Positions 13,491 to 25,442 of a stretch of 64,000 bases of DNA are shown one piece after another (the first letter of the stretch is position 1; every line of letters starts with the position of its first letter). This DNA is from Orthonyx spaldingii (lineage: Eukaryota; Chordata; Aves; Passeriformes; Orthonychidae). Position numbers and translations under genes: made by a program. The notes below the pieces were generated by a model, which saw only the letters and a program-made list of their open reading frames with translations, had not been told where the DNA came from and made no database searches. The stretch spans positions 659,880 to 723,879 of the forward strand of contig VZTJ01004191.1 in assembly GCA_013397795.1 (NCBI GenBank). Direction: 5' to 3'.

Positions 13491-16400
13491 CCTTCACAGT
13501 TAGTATCAATAAGCAATAAGCAATCTCAGTAATGCTAAAAAGCTCTGGCTAAGTTAGATAGGTTTTCTATTTTGGGTTTTGTCTTTGACGCTGTTCCTAT
13601 AACACTGATTCTTCATGTCACTGCGTGGAATAGGAATGCACATTCATTTATCCTTACTCCTTGAAAATGAAGTTTATCACTTGAGGACTTTGACCTTGTC
13701 TGAGAGGATGGGAAATCACTTAACTTCCTCAGTTTTAAACTCAGAAAAGTTGTTACGGAACCAAAGAACTCAATATTAAGCTAAATAGAATATTTCCATT
13801 GGTAACAAATCTGTCCACTACTTGTTTGTCTTGAAAAGGTATCTATGCAGAAGTGATCATTAAAAAGTAAGCTTTCACAATTTGTACTGAGTTAGCCATG
13901 CCAGGCTATCACAACCTCTGTTGTATAATTTTCAGTGACAACAAGAAGAATAATTTATTCAGCATGACAATAAATTAATCATTTAATTATACATTCACAA
14001 TGAAGCAATAGGGGCAGTAATCATTCAACAAGTGGTTTGCATCATCTTAGGAGAAGGAACCTGTGTAATTTTCTGTCCAAACAGGGAATTTCATTCAGAA
14101 GCCCTTTCATACGCCTTCCTCAGGGATTTCTTTTAGGATGACTTGTCATCAAGGACCACAAAATAATTTTCCAGTTGCATTTTTGTTCTGACATTAGTGG
14201 CTTAGTTCAACCAAATCAATCACAGTTTTCTTTTCTGTTCAAATGGAGACCCCTTCCTAGCTAGTCCTTCATTAAGGAAATTAAGTGGTGGTTCTGTGCT
14301 GAGTAAAAGATGGCCAGTGATTATTTGTTGTACTGTCCCTTTTGGATCTGAAGGCTCTTGCAACATCGTAAATTCCATGAAAAGAGCAATGACTTCTAAA
14401 TTATCAATCTAAGCTTGCTCAACATTTCATCAAAAACCCCTCTTTGGTAGGAATGTATGTGCAAATGTCATCTTAGAAAAATACATTAGTGCAAAGCCTC
14501 TTACAAAGTACTGTTTACTTATAAGATTATGTGGGTTTACCTAACATTACTCTTAGATTCCTTATTATTTCCAAATTGACATCAGTAAAACTTGCATGCG
14601 AGAGAAGAGACCTGGAAGGCAAGAGTTGGGGTCAAAAGTAACAACAGCTCTCTCAGTACTTATGAAATGTGGCAATTACCATAGTGGAGGGAGAAAGTAG
14701 AGCAGCTGCCAGTAGGGTTTCATAACAGAAGGAAAATCTCTGTCCTTTCACTCACGCCATGAAGTTGGAGATGGAAGTTCAGCGGCATCATTGTGGAGCA
14801 GCATGTTACAAGTAATGGGAAATGGCTTCCTAGTGCTGGGAAGTTCACTGTCATTAGATTGGGGTAGGACGTGCCCTCGTTAGCAGATGTGCCAGGCCTA
14901 TAAAGCTGCGTGTGTGACTTGTGAAGGCATGCACAAGATCAAAAAAGCAGTTTGACAGAGGCATTGCAGTTACAGGGGAAGAAGAAAGGCTTCCTCTAGC
15001 AGCTCTGAGGAGCTCAGGGGGTGCTGGCCTGGTTTTGCTCTCTGGCACCCACCACTTGGCCAGTCGTCTTCATCACTGTTGGCAGAACAAGTTCTACATG
15101 GAAAGGGAGCACTTCCAATCTGGTAAACACACGTCCTAAAGCAACACTCTGTTCTCTTCCTCGGCTGGCCAAGTGACAGAGGTGGAGCTTGTTGTGCGTG
15201 TGTTGTGTTTAATTCAGATTATGGTACCCTGTAATTTTTGAGGATGTGGATTATCATCAAACTAGATTTTTAAATTTGAAGTCAGGCCCAAGTGTGTGTT
15301 CTTTGTCTCTTTGATTGTTTCAATGAGTGTGGCAAAAAGCCCATGAGTGATGCCCAAACCCAACAACACAGCTGCTAGAATTGCATACAGCCCACACCCT
15401 GTGGGAACCTTCCAGGTCTACAGATTATTCTAAGTTATAGTAATAACACAGCTAGTTAGAAGCATATTGTCAAACCCACAAAGAAATTCACTTCATGAGG
15501 ACTCAAGAATGCTAAACTCATCCGGTATCTCACCTGGAGCCTGAAATTCCTGTTTGTGCCACAGGTTGTTTGCCCAGTACTTTGCTTCCAAACATACAGA
15601 GTTTCCAGTGTTATGCTTTGCTGGATATTGATAATGATGGCCCTTGTGCCAATGGAAGAGAGGAATGCTTATCTTTCTTTGGTCTGCTGTCACCCCACAA
15701 GCAGCCTGGGTACACAGAGCTGTGGTGAGAACGTAGCAGATGAAATCAAGCCTTCCCACAAAACTGTATTAGAGATCTTGAAAAGCACACATATTGTCAA
15801 GCCAAGAACTTTAGTGACGTGTAAGCAATTGTCATGTCATGTCATTGAGGAATGTGGGAAAACTCAGTGGCACACCTTTTTCTGGTGAGCCTGAAGACTC
15901 TAGACATGGACTGCTTCGGTCTGCTAGCCTTTCCACTTATTACTCCATTATCCCACTTTTTCAGTGTTTGCTTCTGGGATTTTTCCTGTTTTTCTGGGTG
16001 CAAGGAAGGTAACTTACTGGTCTATTCAGCACACTGCCTACCTTATTCCATATTCACTCTAGATCACTTCCAGCACTTCATCAAAAACAGCTTTGCTTTC
16101 CTTCCCTTGATGGGACTTGCCTTTCCTGCTCCAGCATGGACTGTTACCCTGTCTCCTGATCGCTCATATGCTGAGTGCCAGCATTATTACTCATGTTCTC
16201 TACCAGCCTCTGACTCAGTGGCAATGACTGTCCTTTCATGCCTGTCCAGCCTCCTTCAGCTCCTTATTTTGCCTCTAGGACCCAGCTCTCATCTGCTTTC
16301 TCCATCTGAGCAATGCCCACACACTTACAGCTTTCATTTTTCTCTCAGCCAAGGATCTGGCAAGTTTCTTAGCAGAGATGTGTCACAAAAAGTCTACTCT

Positions 16401-19400
16401 GTTACCTCCATGGTGATGAACGAGCAGCTGTAAAGACATCCTTGCTAGCTTTTGTTTTGTAGGTTGTGGCAAAAAAATGTGCCATTAAATCTTTTCGGTG
16501 CCATCTTTGAGAACATTTAAAAAAATTTTATGTGACCTAAGTGTAGGGCAAATACACCCATTCAGCTGGACATGGTGGCCATGTAGAGGTGGATGAATCT
16601 TTGCTGAGGCCATAAAAAACTGAAGTTTTAATCAAGTTATAGCTTGATATAGTTTGCTTTATTTTTGTGATAGTCCAGCCACAGTAAAAATTTTATGAAT
16701 TCTAAGTAGCCAAGATAGACTTTAGACTTCATGTTCAGGTTTCTATTCTGCAAACATTCCTAAGATGGAAAGATCTTTCTCTTTTGAGAAGCACCATTAG
16801 TATTTAGAATATGTTAGCATTTTACATCATTTCTTCTGCTTTTGCCTTAAAAATGGTACAAGTGTACATGATCAAATGGAGGAAATTCTATCTGAGGATT
16901 CAAGGGGACAGAGAAAAAGAATGATTTAGGTAATGCTTGATTATTATAAAGAATTTCATGTTTTTATTTAAATCACTGGTGAAGGAGAATAATATTGTAA
17001 GTACTGGCATATCTTTTAAAAGATTTCTTCTCTCTTCAGAATAAAAATTACAGAAGATTTTCTCAAAGATCTGTGTAAGAACATGTTCACATTTGAAGTG
17101 ACCCTTATGGATTTCAGGCATTCTGAGGTAACCTACCAGCAATTAATGCTAAGTGTCCTTCCAGTCACAGAGTTCAGCAGAGTTAGGAAACTGTTGCTTA
17201 ATAAGACACATATACACTTTTAATACTTACTCCATAAATTAAGCATATAAACTTCCAGTGGCCTTGAAATGATCTCAGAGGAGTTCAAGAGCCTTTTACC
17301 AATTCATCAAAACAATTGCTTTGTTTTGTTGACAGCCGTGCAGGAGTGTTGATCTGAGGGACTGGTAAACTGGAAATTACTGTTCAGCTTTCAGCCTATT
17401 GAGGCCAACTAGGAAATTACAAAAGTAGACATTTTCTTTCCAAGTCTCAGGCAAGTCAGAAGGGAAGGGAATCATAACATTTCCTTGCAGGAATTTGTCT
17501 TTTATTCCTTCAGCTTAAGAGATGAAGAGTAATGTTTGGATACTGAGAAACAGACTTCACTAATTGTTGTTTTCTGGGGAATTTGGTGAATACCCCCTCA
17601 GATAAGCTGGGTTAGGCCATCAGCTGCCATATTAAAGCCTTTCCACAGAGCTTTCTAAACAATTCCTAAATGTGTTGAAATCTAGAAAGAATGTGGAAGC
17701 TCTCTTTCCATTAAAGAGAACCCAGTCAGTGTTAGCATTTAAACTGAATAGCAGAATACTTTGAAACATTGCAGAAGCTCTAAACAGAAAGGAAAATAAT
17801 TGGTTCCCGCCATCTCCATATGTTGTTCCTCTTCACTGGGTCACAATTCCTATAGGATTTCCACAGTAACAAGTGGAGAGCTGAAGGAGCTATCCAAAAT
17901 GAGCAAGTGTTACCTCTCTCTTTAGAGGCAGCGAGACAAGCAGCGAGAAATCAAAGGACAATGTAAGACAATGTGTGCACGAAAAGATTCAAACACCTGG
18001 AATTCCCTTTCCCAACTAGCACAAACTTTCCAGTGTAAATGTGGCCGTATGGATAACTTCTTGTCTTTTACTCATAGACCACTCTAATTCAGCTCAAGAG
18101 CTTGGAATTGCATCGTCTTAGTAAATTCATGTCACTGTTTTAAACCTGATGAGTTTTCTGTTATGTATCTTTGCTGTCATTAACCCTACCAGCCCTTTGG
18201 TCTATCTCTGTGGGACATACACATTCCTCATCTCCAACTTTCATCACTCCTTTCTTCCTTTCCTCCACACTTTTCTCTTACACATGTTCCTTTTGCTACC
18301 TAGAGGCAAAGAGAAGGAAGCAGGAGGTTTTTCCATCACCACCTTCAGCCTCTGACCCTACTATAGGTACATAAAGAAAGGTCCAGAAGATATAAACAAG
18401 CCAGTGCACAGTACAGTGACCTTAACTTTATGTAGAAAACACCAAGCAGCACACTCAGGGCTCGCATTTGCACATCACCATCAGAGTCAGGACAAAAGTG
18501 TAACGTTTCAGAAGGGCTTCCTGATTATTTGCTGTATGACTCTTAAAGTCCCTGCAGTCAAATCTTGCATTGGTGAAGGTTCCATTATTTATGAACTGAC
18601 TTTGTGTAGGAGGTGTACCTACCATTTTGCTTTGGCCATTGAGGTTTTAAACTGAACAGTGTTTTCCAAGTGTTTGGTAACACATCTAGTGTTGAAATCC
18701 TGTTTCCCCCACTTGTACAGAATCAGAATAGCTTCCTGTTATTATGTGACTTTAAAAGCCCAAGTTTCCAGCCATAGACAACTTTAACCTGCTGGCTTGA
18801 AATTTATATTGATTCTGTCACTAGTCTAGTTGCTTTTGTTAGGAGTCTTTTAGGAGAATGAGCAGGGTTCTGTAAATTTAATTGCAGCAGATGTTTCTCT
18901 GGGTTTTCTCTCTCTCATTTCACTCTGGATTTTAGTTGTTTTTCCTTGGAAAGGTACATGAAAGGGAAATCCTTGTATAGTCAAATGTTTGTTTTACCAT
19001 CTAAAGCTTGCAAAGGGTCCTTAGCCTGGGCTGATTTCTTCTTGAAGAGCTGTAATTATTCATGGAAAGGGAAAAAAAAGCCTTTGTCACTAATAGGCTT
19101 CTTGGTGCTTCTTGTAACAGTCTTTATTATTCCTTTCTACATAATTTTCTATTGATGAGGTGAATAAAGGCTTCCTCTGCTGTTGAGAAAGAAAAGGTAA
19201 TTGTTCTTTTTTCACATTTACCAATGCTTGTTGCGTTCCTTATGTGTTTAAAGGACAAGGATGCAGAAAATGATGTTATTGATGGCATCACCATGGCAAC
19301 AGTTCTTTGGAATAACACATTCTGGCATTGTTATTCTGCACACACAAAAAAGGGGGACTTTCTTTTAAGCACAAACAGATTGTGCCCCTTTTAAATGCAC

Positions 19401-20894
19401 CCATGAACTTTGCTTTTCTGAAGATTTACAGACTGGTTTGGGGCAGAAAGGATTCTGACATCATTTACCTCTCTGTGTACATCACATTATGGTGTTAAAA
19501 AAAAAAAAAACACTTTGAAAAAGCCAATGGTTTAAAGAGACACAGTATGGGAAGGATACATAAACATTTCTTTGATCAAAAAGACAAAAAAAAACTTTAA
19601 AAAATTTTGAAATTTATGAGCTCTAGCACCAGGATCACTAAATAATCAATCAAGAGACAGAGGAGCATGAAGGAGCCAAACACTCTGAACTTATTAGTTA
19701 TTTAATTATGACAGTACTCCAGATAACGTTGCATTTACCCCAGACACTACACACAGCTTAACAGTTTGATGGGAAATCAAATTGCTTTCTCACAAGGCAC
19801 TTTTCAAACATATGTTTTGGCTTTCATATTCGGTCTTCCATTGTCCTCAGGTATGTAAAGTCCTGCTCTATTAGCCTGTAGAAGCAATAGCATTTTCTAA
19901 GGCACAGTATAATTTTATTCTTTTTGACTCCACTGCACTTCTGAAATGGATTACTTTATTTCTCAGAGACTCATCAGTGAAATATATTTGTGCTTTTGTA
20001 AGAAAGAAGAAGGGAATGTATTGAAATTCAGAAAGTTTGAAATCCATTCTGTTTTCTGTGGTGCTTTTTCTGGCATCTAAGTGCACACCTTCCTGGTTGA
20101 CATCCCCAAGGAACAAACTATCTCCTGCATACCAATGGTGGGTGGAAGTGAGCTGTACAAACTCTGGGACTTGAGCACATGAACGCTTTGCACCTAAAAA
20201 GAGTTTGTGTTGTGTGTAAATGTACCACTTAAATATACCCACAATCTTACCTTTGAGAGAAACTGTAGTCGACACCAAATGCACCATTAAAATTTTGGTT
20301 CTAAGCTGCATGTGACTTTTCTGGAAGTCACCACAGCTGGTAGGAATCAGCTGTTTGGTTGTTGGACAATAATTTTGACCAGTGAACTTTTCTGCTCTCA
20401 AGATCTTGATGAAAATGGGAAGCTCTGGGAACTATAGCAGGGTATATATGGATGTTGCTTCACATTCAGCTTTCCAGAGCTGAAGTGACTCCTGAAAAAC
20501 TGAACAGGAGGCTGGAAACTCTATTGCTTTATCCTTTATCGTTGACAAATGTAAACATCTTAGTGCTACATGGTCCTTTCTGCAGGGGGGCAAGTTGAGG
20601 AATTCCTTAACACCCCAGTCAGTGTTTTATTTTGTAAGGGACAAAGTGACAGAATGAGCTTTAGATCATGATCATGTTTAGCCCTACTACAAAAATTAAA
20701 ATCCTGATGTAAGAATATTATTTGATCTGTGCCCTGTATTTACCTGGAGAAGAGTGAAGAGCCTTCATTCCTTGCACAACATATTTTTGAATTTAAATAG
20801 GTTATTTATACATTAGGACATATAGAATCACATATCATTATGAATATTCATTATATATAAAAATTGCTACATGTATATAGTGACACATACATCT

Positions 20895-20933
20895 ATTATA
20901 GTACATAATATATATGGATACATGTACTATAAT
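20895..20933. other. Inverted repeat with 12-bp perfect stem
   Basis: ATTATAGTACAT (20895-20906) and ATGTACTATAAT (20922-20933) are exact reverse complements around a 15-nt AT-rich loop, inside a wider region of TATA/ATAT runs (20860-20945). Confidence 0.8.
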
Positions 20934-21762
20934 GCCATATATCATTTGGCTAATTCCATGATTTTGCAAGAAGTTAGGAAATTGTCCTGGGAAGAGTTTG
21001 GGATGTGAAGGAGTTCCTGCAAAGGAAAGTGTTGTTGAAATATTTGCTGTTATTCCATCTATCTGAATATATTCTGTGTGTTTGAAAAAGTGCCCTAAAA
21101 ATATTTACCTTTAAAATATTTTATTAGAAATTTTCTAGAAACCAAGTCTGTCTCATGTCAGTTGTGCAGCTTGCAGAAGAAGGAAAAAATTGCAAGATTT
21201 TAGTTGGGTTTTTTTCAATCCTATCCACCCATCTTTTGTCTTATCTTTACACAAATGATACTATAGTCATTTAATTTTTGCTTAGAACTTGTTCAAAACC
21301 TCCTCATGAAGCAGTAATGAAAAGCCATCTTTTCAATTAATTTTTTAATTTATGTTTGTGAAAAGTGTCTGCTTTTGGTGATTATTTAGTCTTTTTATTG
21401 GAGACCTAAAAACCCTGCTACATCTTTGTGAGAGGTTTCACTTGGTAGAGGTGGTGAATGTTTGATTAAGTACTGAATTTTCCTGTGACCAGGAAGGGAA
21501 AAAACATTTTCTTGCCATTGTCTGATCTTCTGCTTTACAATTTTCCCATGTTATAAACAGGTACTCAGAGAGAGACTTTAGAAAAGAGTGAGACAAGTTT
21601 TTTCTAGCCCTAGTATGCTAAGAGGCCCAAAGACCTCATACGATTATTAAAGAAAAACTCTATAAGTTTCTTATTCTTGTGCCATGGCAGGATTTCTTTG
21701 TGTTTCCTGAAGTCCTGCTGTTGTGAGTGAGTGTTTTGGGATCCCAGAGTGGGCTGAGGTGT

Positions 21763-21790
21763 GGCAGGGTGTTTGTACCACCACCCTGCC
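21763..21790. other. GC-rich 9-bp hairpin
   Basis: GGCAGGGTG (21763-21771) pairs perfectly with CACCCTGCC (21782-21790) across a 10-nt loop. The palindrome TGGGATCCCA (21737-21746) lies just upstream. Confidence 0.75.
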
Positions 21791-24700
21791 CTGCTGAAGG
21801 TGTTTGAGCTTGTGGTGATGTTGTCCTTTACTGGTTCTACTGTAGCACCACAGCTCTGGGGCTCAGGATACCCAAACTACTCAGGGTTTAGTAGCTTCCA
21901 CCAAGGCATCAAGAAATAGGAGAGCAGTGCTGAAGACTCAGATGCAGAAAGTGCAATTCTCTCCTCTGTCTCCGACATGGCCTTGTCTGCCCTTGCGGTC
22001 ACCTCCATCTGCCAAGGGACATCGTGTGGCAGCAACTCCCCAAAAACCTCCCTTTTCCTTTGCTTTGCTTTACAGTTTAAGGAATTGCAATCTCAAGATG
22101 AAACAAAATGAAAAGCGGGTTGTAGTGTTGACTGTGTTTTGTTTCTCTTTCCTTTCTTGTCCTTACCTTTTTCTTCCCTTGCCATTTATTCCCCTTTGTG
22201 TAACATCAGGTGCCAAGTCTATACTGGCAGAAGCTCACACTTGATCCTGCCAGAGCAGCAGTGACAACACATGCTCTGGACTATCTTGCAGAATATTTTT
22301 TTTTTTTAAGGATAATCCATATCTATGTGTGAGAAGGTAAGAGAGACTATTGGAAAGGTTTCAGTGAGCTCAGCTTCTCTTGGTAGCTCTGCAATGTGGA
22401 AAGCATACAGAGATTGCAGACCTTCTTTCATGTGTTCACCAAAACGCCATCATACAATCACAAGTTAGTCACAACCAACCTGGGATGGACTTCAGCCAGT
22501 CTTCTTTATTCTTTTCTTGGTCCATGGGAATCAATGGCATTTTCTGTTAACTTTGGAATCTGTTTCCTTTCCCTCTTTCCATGGTTTCTCTCTTAAACTT
22601 GGTCCATTCATTCTCGTCATTCTCCTGAAACCACAGCACCTTTGCAGAAGTGCAGATCTGTGCTCTCACTGCTGACAAAACAAAGTTATATTTCTGATAC
22701 ATGCCTATTTCTAAATCTCAAGACAAAAACTCTCTCCATGTGGTTTTCAGACTACCACTCAGAGCAGGAACATCTTGTCAGAGGTCAGATTGCAAGTCTG
22801 CCTGCTGAAGATTCTGGCCCTAAGCACGTTTTAGATCCAAACTGAAAAGACATGTAATTGCTAAACAAACTTGAATTTGTTTATTTTATAATATAACAGC
22901 AGCTGTTTTCTTGTACTATGTCCAAGATTTCTCCAGACAACCTACTTAATAGTGTAGAATTTGTTTCCGTGGGCCAGTTAGCCTGCTTTATTTGTTTTCT
23001 TTTCAACCTCTGTCAGGGTGAGCTGTAGTCACTGAAACAACTGGTTTTTTCTAAAGCTTTAGGCAGAACCAAGCAACTTGTGTCAGGAATGAGGATGGAA
23101 AGAAAATTTTGTGTTCATTCAGTTAGCAATGCGAAAAAGATCAGATTTTTGTATAGATGGTTATATTTTCAGCATGCCCAATGTGAGGTTTCTCACTTAG
23201 CTCCAAAGGCCTGTTCCTAGATGGATGCTTTGTACCTATGGCATTGTGATCAACTGAGGAAGGGCACCTGCCTCAGTCAGTTAGTTTAACCCTCCATTGT
23301 TTTGCTGAAGAGCAATCAAATCTTGGTGGGGGTTTTGATCCTCAAGAAAGGACATTCTGTTTTGAGATGAAAACATCTTACTTCTCTCACTGGGGAGCAG
23401 AGAGAAGTACATCCTTCACATCCCAGAATCAGGCTCTTATTTGGGAGCCAGAAGTGTCCAGAAGATCTGATGCAACTGTGGAGCATAAAGGTCACATCCA
23501 GTCTGTTGGAAAACAATCCTTTGGCTTTAATTGTCCTAAGATCTGAGCATATGTCTTTGTTGAGTCTAATTGGGTTGTTTAGCCAAATGCTAAATTTTCA
23601 TCACCCTTGAGATGCACGCGAGATCCTGGAGTCAGAAGGCAAAGGCAGGGACACTCACAGGTGGAGATGGGGAGCTGCATTCCACAAGCCAGACAAAAAG
23701 TTAGCAGTCTGTTTTTATATGACAAAAACTTGCATGCATAATGTACCATTTGGCTTAGAACAGCCATCTCACATTTTCATTAACATCATGTTCCTGTCTC
23801 CGTCAGAAACTCGGTGTCTTCTGGTTGGCTTCCATTCCTCACAGAGAAAGAACTCTGTGAGAGGAATTGTCTTTGTCAGTTTTCTAAATTGCCTGGTCAT
23901 TGACCAGTGTGTTTTATTGCAGCACTGTAGTTTCTTACACAGTTTTTAAAAAGAAAACAGAACGACAACAGCAAAAAATTTCCTACAATGTTCATAGTTT
24001 ACAAAGCAAGCAAAATGAGAATGTTTCCTCTTGTATTCTTTCCTCTTTCTGCTGCTGAAGATTTATCTTGGATCTTAGATGTGATGCAACTTAATAGGAG
24101 ATCTCACTGCGTACCTTGTGTTAAAATTAACTTATCAACAAAAAAGGGAATGTGATTATGTAGTTCTCGGGACTGAGTGTAAATGATGCAGATGCAACTG
24201 GGCATCTCAGTGTGTGTATATATGGGTTAAGTTCAAGATTTCCTGTATTCTCTTAGCACATTCAAGCACATGTAGTCTGACAATAGTCTGCAAGTTCTTG
24301 GTGCAATTTAAAGTAGTCTTTTTCAGATTGTGTTTGGAATCAGCATGTTTATTTGAAAGTTACAAAAACAGCAGCTATATAAATACAGTGTAAGTGAAAT
24401 CATGGCAACATAGGGGATAATCTAAGCATATATGATGAGCCACACAGTGAAATAATTGCTAAAAGTCTTAATTAAGATGAGAACAGACAGTGTTAATGAG
24501 AAATAAAGGCTGATCCATGCTTTAGTTGTCGCAGTCAGCCTGATTTAAGCACTTTCAGGGCCATTGAGCTGAAAACATTTTTAGAGCATAATACAATGGA
24601 GAGGCCATTATATCAGACTGAACATTTTGCAGAACAGCACTATTAAGAGATTTGTGATAACTAGATGGCAGACTGGATTAATGTAGTAGACTCACATCCA

Positions 24701-24848
24701 AATCTCTCCTAGGCCAGGAACAAAAATGAGTGTGGATTGTGGGTATACATAACAGTGGCTGTCACTCTCCCATGAACAATCTTTTGTAACTTACAGTCAC
24801 AAAAGAATCCAGGAAGGCAATAGAAGAGAGTTTCTCAAGTCATATCTA

Positions 24849-24894
24849 AAATTAATTTAAATTTAAAATTTAAATTTAAAAGTTTAATTAATTA
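24849..24894. repeat. Self-complementary pure A/T block
   Basis: About 46 bp containing a single G/C base, made of alternating aattt and aaattt units that are largely self-complementary. It is a low-complexity, easily melted stretch. Confidence 0.8.
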
Positions 24895-25187
24895 GTGTTT
24901 TCCTTTCTTAAATGACATTTCTCTTCCTGTTTATTTTTTCCATTGGATTTTGTTTTGCTGTCTGTAAGGTGAATTTGCTGAGAATGTGTCTGTGTTTCAG
25001 AAGTTTATTTTACTGTCTGCCAGCACTGCCAAAGAGGCATGCACCCATTCTTGTGCTGGCTTTAGAGATTACCTTGAGTAGCAGCATATGGGATTAAGAC
25101 ACTGCTTTCATTAACAGTTAATATGTAAAACCTAGAACCTTTCAACACTTGACATTTTAGTGTCATGCCAGTAAAGTAAGGATTTTT

Positions 25188-25205
25188 TGTGTGTGTGTGT
25201 GTGTA
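25188..25205. repeat. (TG)n microsatellite
   Basis: About eight TG units follow a T run and end in gtac. No gene context beyond the intron. Confidence 0.9.
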
Positions 25206-25418
25206 CAGACTTCTCTCTTATGAACACTTAGTCGTTCCCTTCATTTGGGAACCACTTGACCCATGGTCCCATCAGTTCTAGAAGCTGGGACACACCAAGC
25301 ACTGCAAAAATCAAGAGAAGAAGCTGGGAACAGCTCCTTGTGTTCCAAGCCAGAGTGATGCAGATGTGCACACAATGGGAGAGATAAAGGGGTCGCAGGG
25401 CTGTTTTCCAAAAGATGT

Positions 25419-25442
25419 AGTTCTGTAAATAGTTCTGTAAAT
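25419..25442. repeat. 12-bp perfect tandem duplication
   Basis: The unit agttctgtaaat occurs twice back to back. It is a small local duplication. Confidence 0.85.

Noticed and set aside
16585..16615. 'gtggatgaatctttgctgag' as the start of a calcium-binding EGF exon
   Set aside because: It resembles the V-D-E start codons, but no cysteine pattern or acceptor follows.
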